Source: Sweltsa coloradensis
Taxonomy: Eukaryota > Arthropoda > Insecta > Plecoptera > Chloroperlidae
DNA: 64,000 bases
Assembly: GCA_024449915.1 (NCBI GenBank)
Contig: JAMZAV010000358.1
Location: 310,001 to 374,000 of the forward strand
Direction of reading: 5' to 3'
Under the pieces are notes generated by a model. The model did not search any database, had not been told where the DNA came from, and saw nothing but the letters and a program-made list of their open reading frames with translations. Positions 21,769 through 33,800 of this stretch are shown in pieces. A program made the translations under genes and the position numbers. Each line of letters opens with the position of its first letter. Positions within the stretch are counted from its first letter, which is position 1.

Positions 21769-22463
21769 GAATAGCCCTAGGCCTTGAAGACCTAGAAATA
21801 ATGTTCATGATTATTTGACAAAAGGCTAGGGGCTAGGCTAGGCCTAGGCCTAAGGGGGCCACTTGGCTGTCCACATGGGGGAGAGGATGGGTAGGCCTAG
21901 GCTAGGCCCCCTACTCTTTTGGATGGTATGGACAGTTTTTTTTATGTGTACCTAGTGTACCTAGGGCCTAGGCCTACAAAACCTTTAACGTCGCTATTTT
22001 AAATCTAAAGTAGGCCTAGCCTAGGCCCTATCTACTGATCAAAAACTGTCCATACCAACCGAAAGAGTTCCAGAGGGGTAAGCCCTAGCGTTCAATTTAG
22101 AAAATTAATAATCCAAGGGTGGACGAAACAAGCCACTTGCTAGACCTTGTGCTAGGCTAGGCCCTAGCCTAGTTGCTAACTGAACTTTAAAGATGCTAAT
22201 AAAAATGAAATGAAATGAATGCGCATGTAGTTTCTTAACCTCAAAAAGCAATAATTTGGTCTAGGCTAGCTAGACGTAGGCCCCTACTTGTATGTTGATG
22301 GGCTGATATATCACGAAAGCTCCTTAATGGGATCTTTACAAAATCGGTGATCAAGCCTTCATCGAACCTTGTCGCTTAGTCTTCACAGTAGGCTACGCCT
22401 AGAAGTATTAATAAAAAATATTTAAGTAGGGCTAGGCTAGATGAAGTTTGTTATGAAGTCACC

Positions 22464-23400
22464 CAGTCGCCATTCGCATTTAAAATCGCTGTGTTGCATC
22501 TCGGGTAAAAGAGGCGGGATCGCTTTCATCATGTAGTTCATCTAAGTGGCCGCTACAGGCTAGTTGGCAGCACCTCCCGGACACATCTTTCGACGCTTCC
22601 ATGTAGTTTACGTGTTGGCCGCTAGGTAACACTACCTCCCGGGCGCTCAAATCGCCGTGTTGCATCTTGGGTAAATTCCCTATCGAATCCACAAAAATAT
22701 CGACTCTACAAAGATGGCGGCATCGCTTTCATCATGTAGTTCACCTAGTGGCCGCTACAGGCTAGTTAGCAGCACCTCCCGGGCACATCTTTCGACGCTT
22801 CCATGTAGTTTTCGTGTTGGCCGCTAGGTAACACTACCTCCCGGGCGCTCAAATCGCCGTGTTGCATCTTGGGTAAATTCCTTATCGAATCCGCAAAAAT
22901 ATCGAATCTACAAAGATGGCGGCATCGCTTTCATCATGTAGTTCACCTAGCCGACGCTGCTGACTGGTTAGCAGCACCTCACGGACACATCTTTCGACGC
23001 TTCCATGTAGTTTACATGTTGGCCGCTAGGTAACACTACCTCCCGGGCGCTCAAATCGCCGTGTTGCATCTTGGGTAAATTCCTTATCGAATTCACAAAA
23101 ATATCGAATCTACAAAGATGGCGGCATCGCTTTCATCATGTAGTTCACCTAGTGGCCGCTACAGGCTAGTTAGCAGCACCTCCCGGGCACATCTTTCGAC
23201 GCTTCCATGTAGTTTTCGTGTTACGTAGAACCACCTCCCGGGCGCTCAAATCGCCGTGTTATCTTGGGTAAATTCTTATCGAATCCGCAAAAATATCGAA
23301 TCCCAAAGATGGGGGGCATCGCTTTCATCATGTATTTCACCTAGCCGACTGTGCGGGTTTTAGCAGCCCCTCACGGACAATTTTTTCGCCCTTTCCCATG
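22464..23400. repeat. 202-bp tandem satellite with YY1/Pho-like motif
   Basis: Four to five units are visible; the landmark CGCTTTCATCATGTA recurs at 22522, 22724, 22926, 23128 and 23320 (periods 202-203, last about 192). AAGATGGCGGC, the vertebrate YY1 consensus, sits at 22711-22721, 22913-22923 and 23115-23125, and is mutated in the next unit. The last unit decays with homopolymer expansions. It lies 1.5-2.4 kb upstream of the virilizer start codon, between two divergent genes. Confidence 0.85.
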
Positions 23401-24170
23401 TTTTTTTTACGTTTTACCCGGGTAGATAGCAGTAGCTCCTTTTTAAAAAGGGTAGTCGATGGGGTGATGGATGACAGTGGACGGTTATTCCTTACCGACG
23501 CTGCAGCGGCCCCCGGCGCAAACCACCAAGGCGGCCCGGAATGGTAGTGCCTTGTTGGCAGGATGGAGCGGGCGAACCTTTTTTTTCGAAGGGTTCGATG
23601 GTTCAAAAACCCCGTAAAGCGATTTTTTTTATATTTATTCTTTGTTTTTTTTATAAAACAACAGAATAGTAACAAAAAAATTTAATGAAAATCCTTTTTG
23701 GGGGAAAAATTTATATTTTAAAAAAGAAAGTTAAAGGGGTTTTTAGGTTTTTTTTTTTGGGTGGGCAAAAATAATAAATTAGTATTAATAATCTCATTTT
23801 CAGATGAAATCCTTTATATTTACATAGAAATAGGTTTTTTTGGGTAATGAATGGGAAAAGTTGTCAAATAAATGCAAATAATAATAAAAATAATTTTAAA
23901 AAAAAAAAAATAATAAATCCCTTTGCGGAGAAATCCTTTAAATTTAAAAGAAACGTCAAAGGTTTGTTGTTTTTTGGTTTTTAATGGGAAAAAAAAATAT
24001 TTAATATTTGGGTAAAGTCCTTTATTTTAAATAGAAACGTTTTAGGTTTCAGGTTTCATTTGTTTATGGGTGATGACAATTAAAAATAAAACTCCCTATA
24101 AAATCCTTTATATTATTTTATGAAAACTTTAAAGGTTTTTGTAGTTTTTTTTTAACGCCCGCTTTAATGT
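23400..24170. repeat. Degenerate AT-rich tandem repeat, possibly poor-quality assembly
   Basis: The landmark AAATCCTTTATATTTA, followed by AGAAACGTTTAAAGGTTTTTG-like variants, recurs near 23688, 23805, 23931, 24013 and 24101. Spacing is irregular (82-127 bp). Long runs of T, A and G suggest uncorrected long-read sequence or a gap fill. Confidence 0.5.
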
Positions 24171-24838
24171 ATATTTACCTAATATAATTAATGAAATCAT
24201 AATAAAACACAGCAAACAAGTTACCTTTTTAAACCACGCGCCTAACCGCGTGACGCGCCAACTACCTTTATCGACTCCAAGTGTAATCCATTTTAGGCCT
24301 AAGTCGACACTATTTTAACAACGCGTTGATGGACAGGTATAGCCAACGTATGAAAATATACACCCCGACGTTAGCCGCAATAGAGACAATCATTACATTT
24401 TTAACCAATTAAATGAAATATCATCGAACATATTATTAAATATTTTTTACAATTACGCTAGTTTCAAAAGATTTCATAACCAAAGTAAACTTTTATTAAT
24501 GTTGTATTTGCAGAAAATCCGCAATAATTTTGCATGTTGGTGTGCTATGGTTGGTGCCACCGAAACCTTCTACTCGTATGCAAATACACCAACATTTCAG
24601 CAAGAAATCTCGAGAATTTCGTTGCAACGCCCATCTCTACGCATAGAGTGTGGATAACTGATTACTATATACAATAATAAAATAAACATTGTATCAAGTG
24701 CTTACATTGCATCTTAATATTTCACCAAGTAATTCAACGTAATTCTCAAACTTGGTTTGCAAGGAATGTATGATTTTATTGCGGGGTAGTGTCAGCAATG
24801 AGCAGAGACGAAGGCGAAGGCCGCTGGCCGAGACTGTA

Positions 24839-24895
24839 ATGGCTGATAATAAAGAGCTTCTTTTCTTTGACACATTTTCACACGAAAGTTCAGAT
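24839..24895 (+). CDS. vir: vir exon 1 (19 residues)
   Basis: Encodes MADNKELLFFDTFSHESSD then GTAAGT. It aligns with the MELLFLDTFKH start of vertebrate VIRMA and is joined in phase 0 to 36955. The ATG has G at -3 and +4. An in-frame ATG at 24770 has a poorer context and would add 23 residues not seen in the family. The 12-kb intron that follows makes this exon easy to miss. Confidence 0.9.
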
Positions 24896-27800
24896 GTAAG
24901 TACACACAGTTGGATAGTTATATCAAGTGCATATTGATAAAAAATATGGCAAGCTTAATACTAAATGCCAGATGTTTATGGAAAACTTGAAAATGCTGCA
25001 TAAAAGTTCAGTTTTTGATGACCCGTTTGCATGGCGTTGGGGTCAGGGAGGAGCAAGGCCAGCTTACCTTGTCGAATTAAAAGTTGTTTTGTGCTTTTCG
25101 CTTAGAATAGACGAACTCTATCATAGTTGATGTGGATTACAGCGTCGATAATAAAGCATTCGTTTACGCTGATGGTATAAGAAGTTTAATTCAAACTACT
25201 CGCCTAGGCCCTAGGCCTAGGGATAGGCCTAGGCCCTAGGCCTAGCCTAGGGCTAGGCACGGTCCCTTTTGACTTGTCATGTCATTGCACCCTTGATACT
25301 TGTCAAGCTAGGCCTATACTAGGCCTAGGCCTAGGCTAGACCAAGAGATGGTTTTAACCACGGGGTGGTAACAAGCATAGCCGAGCGGGAACCATCGAGC
25401 TACCGTGTTTACCAAGAAGTTCGGAAGATTAATTCACAGAAAGCAGCACCATCGAAGACTGTAACCATGGTAACGGTCGGTAACGGTGATGTTTACCGCG
25501 AGCGCCGAGAAGGCAGTGATAGGCATTTCTTTTTTCGGTTCAGTTCCAGCCTGCTGTCAGTCTTTGCTATTTGTGTTGTTTCTCGTTTTTTTAGTGCCAA
25601 AATCAAAGTTTTGAGTTGTTTGAGAGTTGCTAAAACCACTCTTGCAGCGCCAAGTGCATTCGTAAATACTCGTTAGTTCAGAATACAACGCGTGTGTACT
25701 GATAAAAGAAACTGGCTCCAGCAAGCAGGCCTTGGCCTAGACCTAGGCCTAGTGGTGGTGTTTGCAATATCGGATATTGATGAACATTTAATGTCCCAAT
25801 AGGTCTCCAAAGTCCCAGAAGTCGTTGAAAGAAATAATAAAAGTGTTAGTGGATACTCTCTTCACGCACTTTTAACATTTCTTTCAATTACATGAACAAA
25901 ACCATGAAATAAAACGGAAATCCCCCACCGGCGCCACGAAAAGCCTAGATAGTCCAAGCAGTAGTCACTAGGTTGCGCTAGTTGTTACTTGATAGTTGGA
26001 AGAGTCATTCATAGATCGCGACACTAAAGATGTTGGTGCTGCTTTCTATGAATTAATCTTCCGAACTTCTAAACTAATTTTTGCGGTTCCCGCTATTTAA
26101 CATTGTGTTTCCACTCTTCCCGGTTATTTCTCTATGGTTTTAACTAGGCCTAACATTAACATGGAGGATAACTATGGGTGGGATAAATCGGTTACCTAAT
26201 TACCTAGGGGGCTAATCGATTAATCGCCGATATTAACCGCAGTTAACCGATTTACCGAAATCCCTAATTGAAAAGGGGGGGGGGGGGGTAAAAAAAAATT
26301 GTAGGGTAGGCCTAGGCATTTTTAAATTTATTACTGGTAGCCCTACAGACAGTTGAGAATGCTGTGCCTATCAGTTAGCTCGCTGCCAACCGCGGCATCC
26401 CCCATTCCACTTCTTACGTAATGCAGCTGAGGGAGCCACGCTCTAACCGGCAACATGACCTTCATAAAAAATGCTATCATTGACATGGCCCAGTTTATTT
26501 CTCCATGAACAGTAGGGTTGCCAACCGTCCGGAATTTCTCCGGACAGTCCTGATTTTGATGCCTTTGTCCGGAAAGAGGAATTGCCTCATTCGGGACGGC
26601 AATTTGTCCGGAATTTGTGAAAAAGTCATATTTGTACTACATTTTATTGAATTTTAGAGTACCTATTGCAGTGAATTATTGTTTTTTCTCTCTAAAGTTG
26701 GTACATCAGTTGGTTTGGTAATTTGGAATAAATGTTAGTTTCTTTCATGTAGCCGCCTTTCCGTAGTCCTACTCCTAGCTAGTCGTGCTCGTGACTGCCC
26801 TGTCTCACTACTACCCCTCCCCAACCACTTTGTATTGTATGCGCACTTGGCGAGGCACAGGCGCTACTTGAACTCCGCCGGCCAAGGCCAACGTAACTCA
26901 ATCAGTACTGGCGCGCAAGCAGAAACATGAGATTTCAGCTTAGTATTAGTCCGTTTGTTTAGCGACCGTGGCCAGACGTGTCGGCACTTAACGTACAGTG
27001 AGCGATTTTCCTGTGTTTTCTGTCGGATTGTTGCATCGTGAGATGGAACTGGTAGGCAATTCGCCTCCCAAAAAGAAGAATTAAAACTTGAATATATCCA
27101 AGACATTGAATCTTTAAATTACGTATCCGGCTGTTTATTTGTTATTTGTTGTAGTTGTTGTATGTTTGTTTGTTGTAATGTCATGTTTCTAGCCAGGCCT
27201 CCAAAAATTTACCATAATGTTAGTAGCCAGCCAAATTTTCTAGTAGCCAGAACACTTAGGCCTAATTGTTCAACCAATGCATCGCCATCGAGTCGACAAA
27301 TCTAATATAATGTAACACAGTCTTGCGGGTGGGTGGCCTACCTGTCACGATGATTTACTGCACTTTCCAGATGTTGAAGAAGACTCAGCCAAAGTGTGTC
27401 GCTTGTGACCTTGTGTGTGCCTTGTGGTTTTGGCAGAGAAGTACCACTTGTCCACTGCCTTTTGAGGTTGGAAATCTTGTTGTAAAGGTCCATTGAGATG
27501 GATCATCATTAAGTTGTTTAATGTAGATGAATCAATGCATGAACGCTTGTCGTTTTTTATCATGTTCATGTGACTGAAGCCACGTTCACAAGAGGCTGTT
27601 GAAGTGGGTAAAACTGCCATTATTGACAGCAAATGGCCAAGCACTGGAAATCTGTCTTGTCTGGCCAAAGCTTTTTCAATCAGTTCATCAATTGGCAAAC
27701 CCTGACCCACTATTTTAAACTCATACCATTCTGCCATCAGAGATTGCTTTTTAGATTTATTTTCATCATCTGAATCACTAGGAAAGATGTGGCGCTTGAA

Positions 27801-30800
27801 GTGATTTGCAAGGAATTGAATCTTATCATTTCCAAAATTTTCCAAGGTATCCTTAGGCCAGCGCCAGAGAAAAGTGTCAAACACAGAAGAAGCTTTGACA
27901 ACTTCTGTATCTGAATCTAAAAATCTTTTTTAAGATATTTCACTCCACCCTTTATTTTTAGAAATCTCAGGATATTTTGAACATAATGAACATTTTGCAA
28001 TGCCATTTTCAAACTTTAACCATGTTAATTCATCACACCACTTTTCTTGAAATAGCCTTTTCCCATCTTTTGTTTGTTTACTCTCAATAGAGTCGGACGA
28101 TGCGCTCGTAGTCGCACTCGCAGTCGCAGGCCTAGGGTTAGGAAGAACTAGGCGGCGGTCTACTGATGATTCTTGTAGCCCTAGGCCTAGGCCTACCCCT
28201 ACCTCATCATGTTGTTGCACCGGTCCCGTAACCTCACTTTGATCTAGGCCTGCATCTTGGCCTGGGCTCAAACACGTCGCCGTAGACGGAACAGCACTTT
28301 TAAAGAACGAGAAAGAGTCTTTTGTTTCCCTGCCATTACACTTGCATTGCATAACACAACACCGACGGCAAACACACGAGAACTTGAAGACTGAATACGC
28401 CACAGGTGGAAAACACTGATGTCAGTCTAAACTAGGCCACTAGGCACATTGACTGACGCCGTGATGGAAACGATTGTAAAACTCGACGAGTCGAAGCAGG
28501 CTTGGAATCGATCGATCGAACTGAATAACGACGTGGTGATCTTGGCTGTAGTCACACTTTGATTGGTGCAGCGTGTGGCTTGGGTGAGCGGGTGGGGGAT
28601 CGGCGAGGGCGGGTCGACACGAAGCCACGCCCTAGCTAGCCATTGCCGCTGGAAATACGTATGTCGGATAGCGAGCGGGAAAATTTGAATCTGAAATTTT
28701 TTGGAAATATCCGTAGTACAGGCCCATATTGTGCTACATTATATGGGTCGCCAGGGTCAAATTTTTAGTCGCCAGTGGCGACCTGGCGACCGCATTTTTG
28801 GAGGCCTGTTTCTAGCTATTAAAAAATACTACAATTTGCATCTGTTCTAACTTTGTCAATAAGCAAGATATCAAGATGAATTCTTTTGCTACTTAATTAT
28901 ACTACAAATACCTATGTTCCTATTTGCCCCATGTATTTTTAATGCACCTACCTTGCTTCTAATAATGCTTGTTCCTTATTGCCCCAAAATGTTGGGGTAA
29001 TAAGGAACAATATGCGCGTGTAGAATAAAAATCATTGCATCTAAAATAACACATGAATGCAAAATATTTAATTTTATTAAGAAAGCCAATGTTTCAATGT
29101 ATCTGATACCACTAAAATATTTATAATATGTTTTTCTAGTTATATGTAAATTGAGATCATAGGTCAACTTACACAAATTTGTTCCTAATTACCCCAATCT
29201 CCCATATTATGTTTCTATTTCTACTCTGTGTATTGCAAATATAGGTAGGCACCCTATCTACCTTCACATATTATTTATTTGATTTACTTTACGTCTTTCC
29301 TATTCAGTTATAAAAAAAAAACTGATTTACAAATTACAAAGGAGGATAACTAAATAAAACTTATCACATAGATGCAGGCAAAACAAAACAATGATCATTG
29401 TAGTTTAACTAAGTTTAGAATAGTAATATTTTATACATTATGTATGTAGGCCTTATTTATTTAACGTCTATCCTATTCAGTTTAAAAAAAACTGATTTAC
29501 AAAGGAGGACAACATTTAAAAAGGAGGAGTCACACTCACAACAACTATGTACAGTAAGACAACATTATATTTAAATTGGATAAACTATAGTATTAAAGTT
29601 AAATTAATCAAAATAAATTAAATATACAAAAGAAATAAAAAGAAAAGAAAAAATAGGGAAGAAATAAAAAAGAAAACCGAATTGAAAAGACTGATTTATT
29701 ACACGATCACACTCAAACGAATGTGAGGTTTGCCAAAAACTATAGGAACACCACATCGAGGATATAATCAAACTTTCGTGGAGGAAACCATGCCGAACGT
29801 GATCTTCATTCTTCTGTTCAATCATGAAAACCATTACCATTACCATACTACAAAAATCTTGACTATAATTATAGTAAAATTAATAATTATTAAAATATAT
29901 TATTCATATTATTTGATTAGATGGTTTTTATACAAACACAGTAAAAACCGGAGCCAACATTTTGTACGGACATATTGTACTTCCTTGTGTACATATACAT
30001 TATTAATTTGCCTGAACTAAAATAAGTAATTTAGAATATTGTTTGTGGATGGTTTTTTCACCCTGCTGTGCACGGTTATTTACGCGGTTATTTATTGTAT
30101 TATTTACTTACTTCACGGTGTATATTTTTAGTGAAAAGTGGAATGCACTTTCAACTCTTCTTCTTCTTCTCTTATGCCCACATTGACATATCTATGTCAT
30201 CATGTGTCTTGACAACCAGTAAAGATAGGACTCCTGTTCCCTCCTGTCCATACCCCCTGGCATTTCCCCATAGTGTCCTTTCAATGTAGCGCATCTAAAT
30301 AGATGTTGTCTGTCCTGTGTTCCATCACCACAGAGTTTACACATGCTGCTCTCCATCACACCTATTCTATGTAAGTGCTTTGCTAGCAAGTCATGGCCGG
30401 TATCTAGTCTAAACTGTGCTGTTGTAGTTCTTCTTCTATAATGGTTTGTCCTATCATTTCTTCCTTTCCTTGTATAACTAGCTCACTCCACATTTTATTC
30501 TTGCCTTTCTCCTTCCATGCTTTCTTTACCTCCGAGTTGCTGGCTGATTTCAGATGTGATTTAGCTGATCTGTATGAAATGTTGTTTATGAATTGCTTGG
30601 TTTTACTTCCCATTTTAGCAAGGAAATCAGCCTTCTCGTTTCCGTTTATGCCGCAGTGTGCCGGTATCCACTGTAGCATTACTGTGTTACCTGCATTCAT
30701 CAACCTCAGGATTCTTATCTTGCAGTTTCTTATTTCTGCTTCTGTTTCTTCTCTACTCACTATAGCCTGGATAGATGCTCTTGAGTCTGTTATTATCACC

Positions 30801-33800
30801 ACCTTCCTTTCTCTAAAGTATTCAATCTTCTCCAACGCTTTGCTTATTGCTCTCATCTCCCCATCAAAGTTTCTCCCATTTGATCCTGCTGGGAATGATT
30901 CCTCAAACTCTCTACTGTGTATTCCTGCACCTGCATTCCCTTCTCCTGGTGTTGCTGATCCATCCGTGTATATATGCAGCCACTCCTTCTCTGGGTATTC
31001 TTTGTGAATAAATCTTAGTGCCAGACTTCTCATATGCTCCTCTTGATAGTTCTTCATTTTCTCTTGTATTCCTTCAATATTTAGTTGATGGTTTACTTCC
31101 AATGATGACATATGAATGTTTGGTTTTCCTATTTCTTGTCTGTTTTCAGTTATCACTTACCCCATTAACTTTCCCACTACATTTCTAGCTTCAGTTATGA
31201 ATGTTTTTTGTGTTTTAAGGCCTTCTTGGGGATCTCTGTCCCAATAATCTACATCCAAGCGAACCATTTTTTCGTACAGTCTTCCAGCTGCTACATTTCT
31301 CCTTGCTTCCAGTGGTGGGACTTCAGCTACTGTTTCCATTGCAGTGATAGGTGTGGTTTTCACTCCTCCTGTTATGATCCTCAGGGCTTTATTTTGGATA
31401 ATGTTGAGTTTGTCCAAGTGTGTTTTTGAAGTGTTAATCAACATGGCATTTCCATATTCCAACACTGGACGTATGTTTTGTATGTCGTAGATAGTGTATT
31501 GACATTGGCTCCCCAAGTTACCCCTGATACTCTTTTCAGTAAGCCTAGTCTTTTATTACTTAATTGGCACATTCTGTCGATATGGCTAGACATCGTCATT
31601 TTCTTATCCATCATTACGCCAAGATAGATTGGGTCTTCTTCGTATTTTAAGCTTACTCCTTTGTATTTTAGACTAAACTGGGGCATTGTTCTTCCTGTTG
31701 TACAATAATTGTATACTGTTTTTGTTTCATTCACTACCATCCCATTTTCCCTGGTCCATTCTTCTAATGCTTGCAATGCCTTGTTCATTTCTAACTCCAT
31801 TTTCTGTACGTCTCTGTCACTACACCAAAGCACCACATCATCCGCAAATAACTTGATCTTTACCTCGCTTCTTTCCTGTATATATTGCGCCAAGTCTAGG
31901 GTGTCCATTCGTCCCGTTAAAAACGGGACAGTCCCGTTTTTTAGGGCCCTGTCCCGGTGTCCCGACAACTGTTCACGGGACGCTGTTTTGTCCCGTTTTT
32001 GTAAATATACCGATTTCACGTGTAGCTCGTGGCTCGTCTGCTGTAAATTTACGGACTACGCGTATTCTGTAAACACTTTTCTGCTGGCCTTGACTTTGCA
32101 CGAATGAATGCGTCATCAGCAGGCGGAGTGTAGAGGGGGGGTGGAGTTGGTTGACGGCATCAGTTACACGAATTGTCCCGAGCCCCAACGAAGTTTTTGT
32201 CGTTTTGCAGCCGAGCAACATGATAAAACATAACTGTGAGTATCACAATAAATATTTAATTTGATAATTCACCCAAAACCAACCTTCCTTAATTGGGTCC
32301 TTGCTTGCTCAGATCGTTGTAAATGCTGTCGCGAGGAAAAAATATCAAAAAAATTTCGAGTGCTTGCAAGCCTACTTCGCCTGCTTATTTGTAGAACTGA
32401 TTGTATTCAAACAGATAGAATATATAGTTCGCAATTCGATATTTAATTATTATTAGCAGCAATTAAATGGTGGGGAAGCTAATTTTGATTTGAAAACATA
32501 TTTTTACTTCATAGCCTCACTTTTACGAGATAGTTTTTTCGTCTCGTACGCGTGAGGTGTGTAAAATGCCGCCGCCTAAACGTGTGTTTTCAATGACGAT
32601 GTTAAGAAGGACTTCCTTATCTTGTTAGACACGAGACTGATAATGACAAAGTGTTTTGTACGATCTGCAAAGCAACATTTTCTATAGTTATTATCCATTA
32701 AGGTAATCCCCGAGTTGCCATTTTTCAGTTAAAACATGACAAAATAATTGTAATATGGTGAAAATTTTTTTCGCCTTCGGCGAAAAGGCCTCCGGCGGCT
32801 GGGGCTTCGCCCCAGACCCCAGCTACAGCCGCCAGAAGTTTGTCCCGCTTTTTTGGTTTGAAAATCTGGACACCCTAGCCAAGTCGTTTATATATATCAG
32901 GAAGTAAGTAGGGCTTGTTACTGCCCCTTGTGGTACTCCTGCCTTGGTTTTTCTATACCGTGATCGTTTGTTGTTGCATCTTACTCTTATATATCTCTGA
33001 CTTGGAAAGTTTTTACTCCATCTGTATATGTTGTGTGGTACTCCCATCTCTTTCATCTTTTTTACTTTCAACTCCACAATGATTAAACGTTAAGATGGGA
33101 GGTTCATAAGTATAGTGTGCAAGTGTATACAACAGTTAAATAGTGACATTATTAATAAACAAATTTGGTCACACTACCCTAAGTGAATCTCCTAATAATG
33201 TGTTTTCTATGCCGTGGATTGAACCTAAATAATGTCTTCATTTTATTCGTCTTCGCCTTGATTGTAGATGTTGTAGTACTATTTGTTGCAACGACAGAAC
33301 AGATGCTCGGCGAAGAATATTGTGTGTTAAGTTGGGTTAATTATATTTTGATGCGATTTCACAGTCTTCTTCTCAGTTTCTATTTATTGCATTTTGTGGT
33401 AAAGATCTGTTATTGAAAGACAACTCCTTCAGGTAACAATTATTTGTTCCTGGTATCTGGAATTTACCGCGAAGATATCTACACTGTCAGTGACTATTTA
33501 CCGAATACTATCATCACAGCGATTTTCCGTATTGACGTGGGAGAATTTGATTTATTATTTTTATTATAATTATTTTATTTATTTTATGGATGTCCTGAGC
33601 TTCACCACAGAGAAAACAGTGTAGGCCCTACACTCCAGTTAAATTGTGCTCTTTCCGCACGTGTTGTGCGATTTTGCAGGGCTGGAATATCGTCTCAGCT
33701 TTTCTCTAGGTTGCAATTCTTGTTCCTACTTACACAAAACCGTGGAATTTATACGGGATGTCGCATTATTTATTTTTTATGCTTCAAGATTTTGTGAGTG

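Noticed and set aside
21910..22060. Short inverted repeat around GGTATGGACAGTTTTT
   Set aside because: Arms are only about 20-27 bp with mismatches and no target duplication; too weak to call an element.
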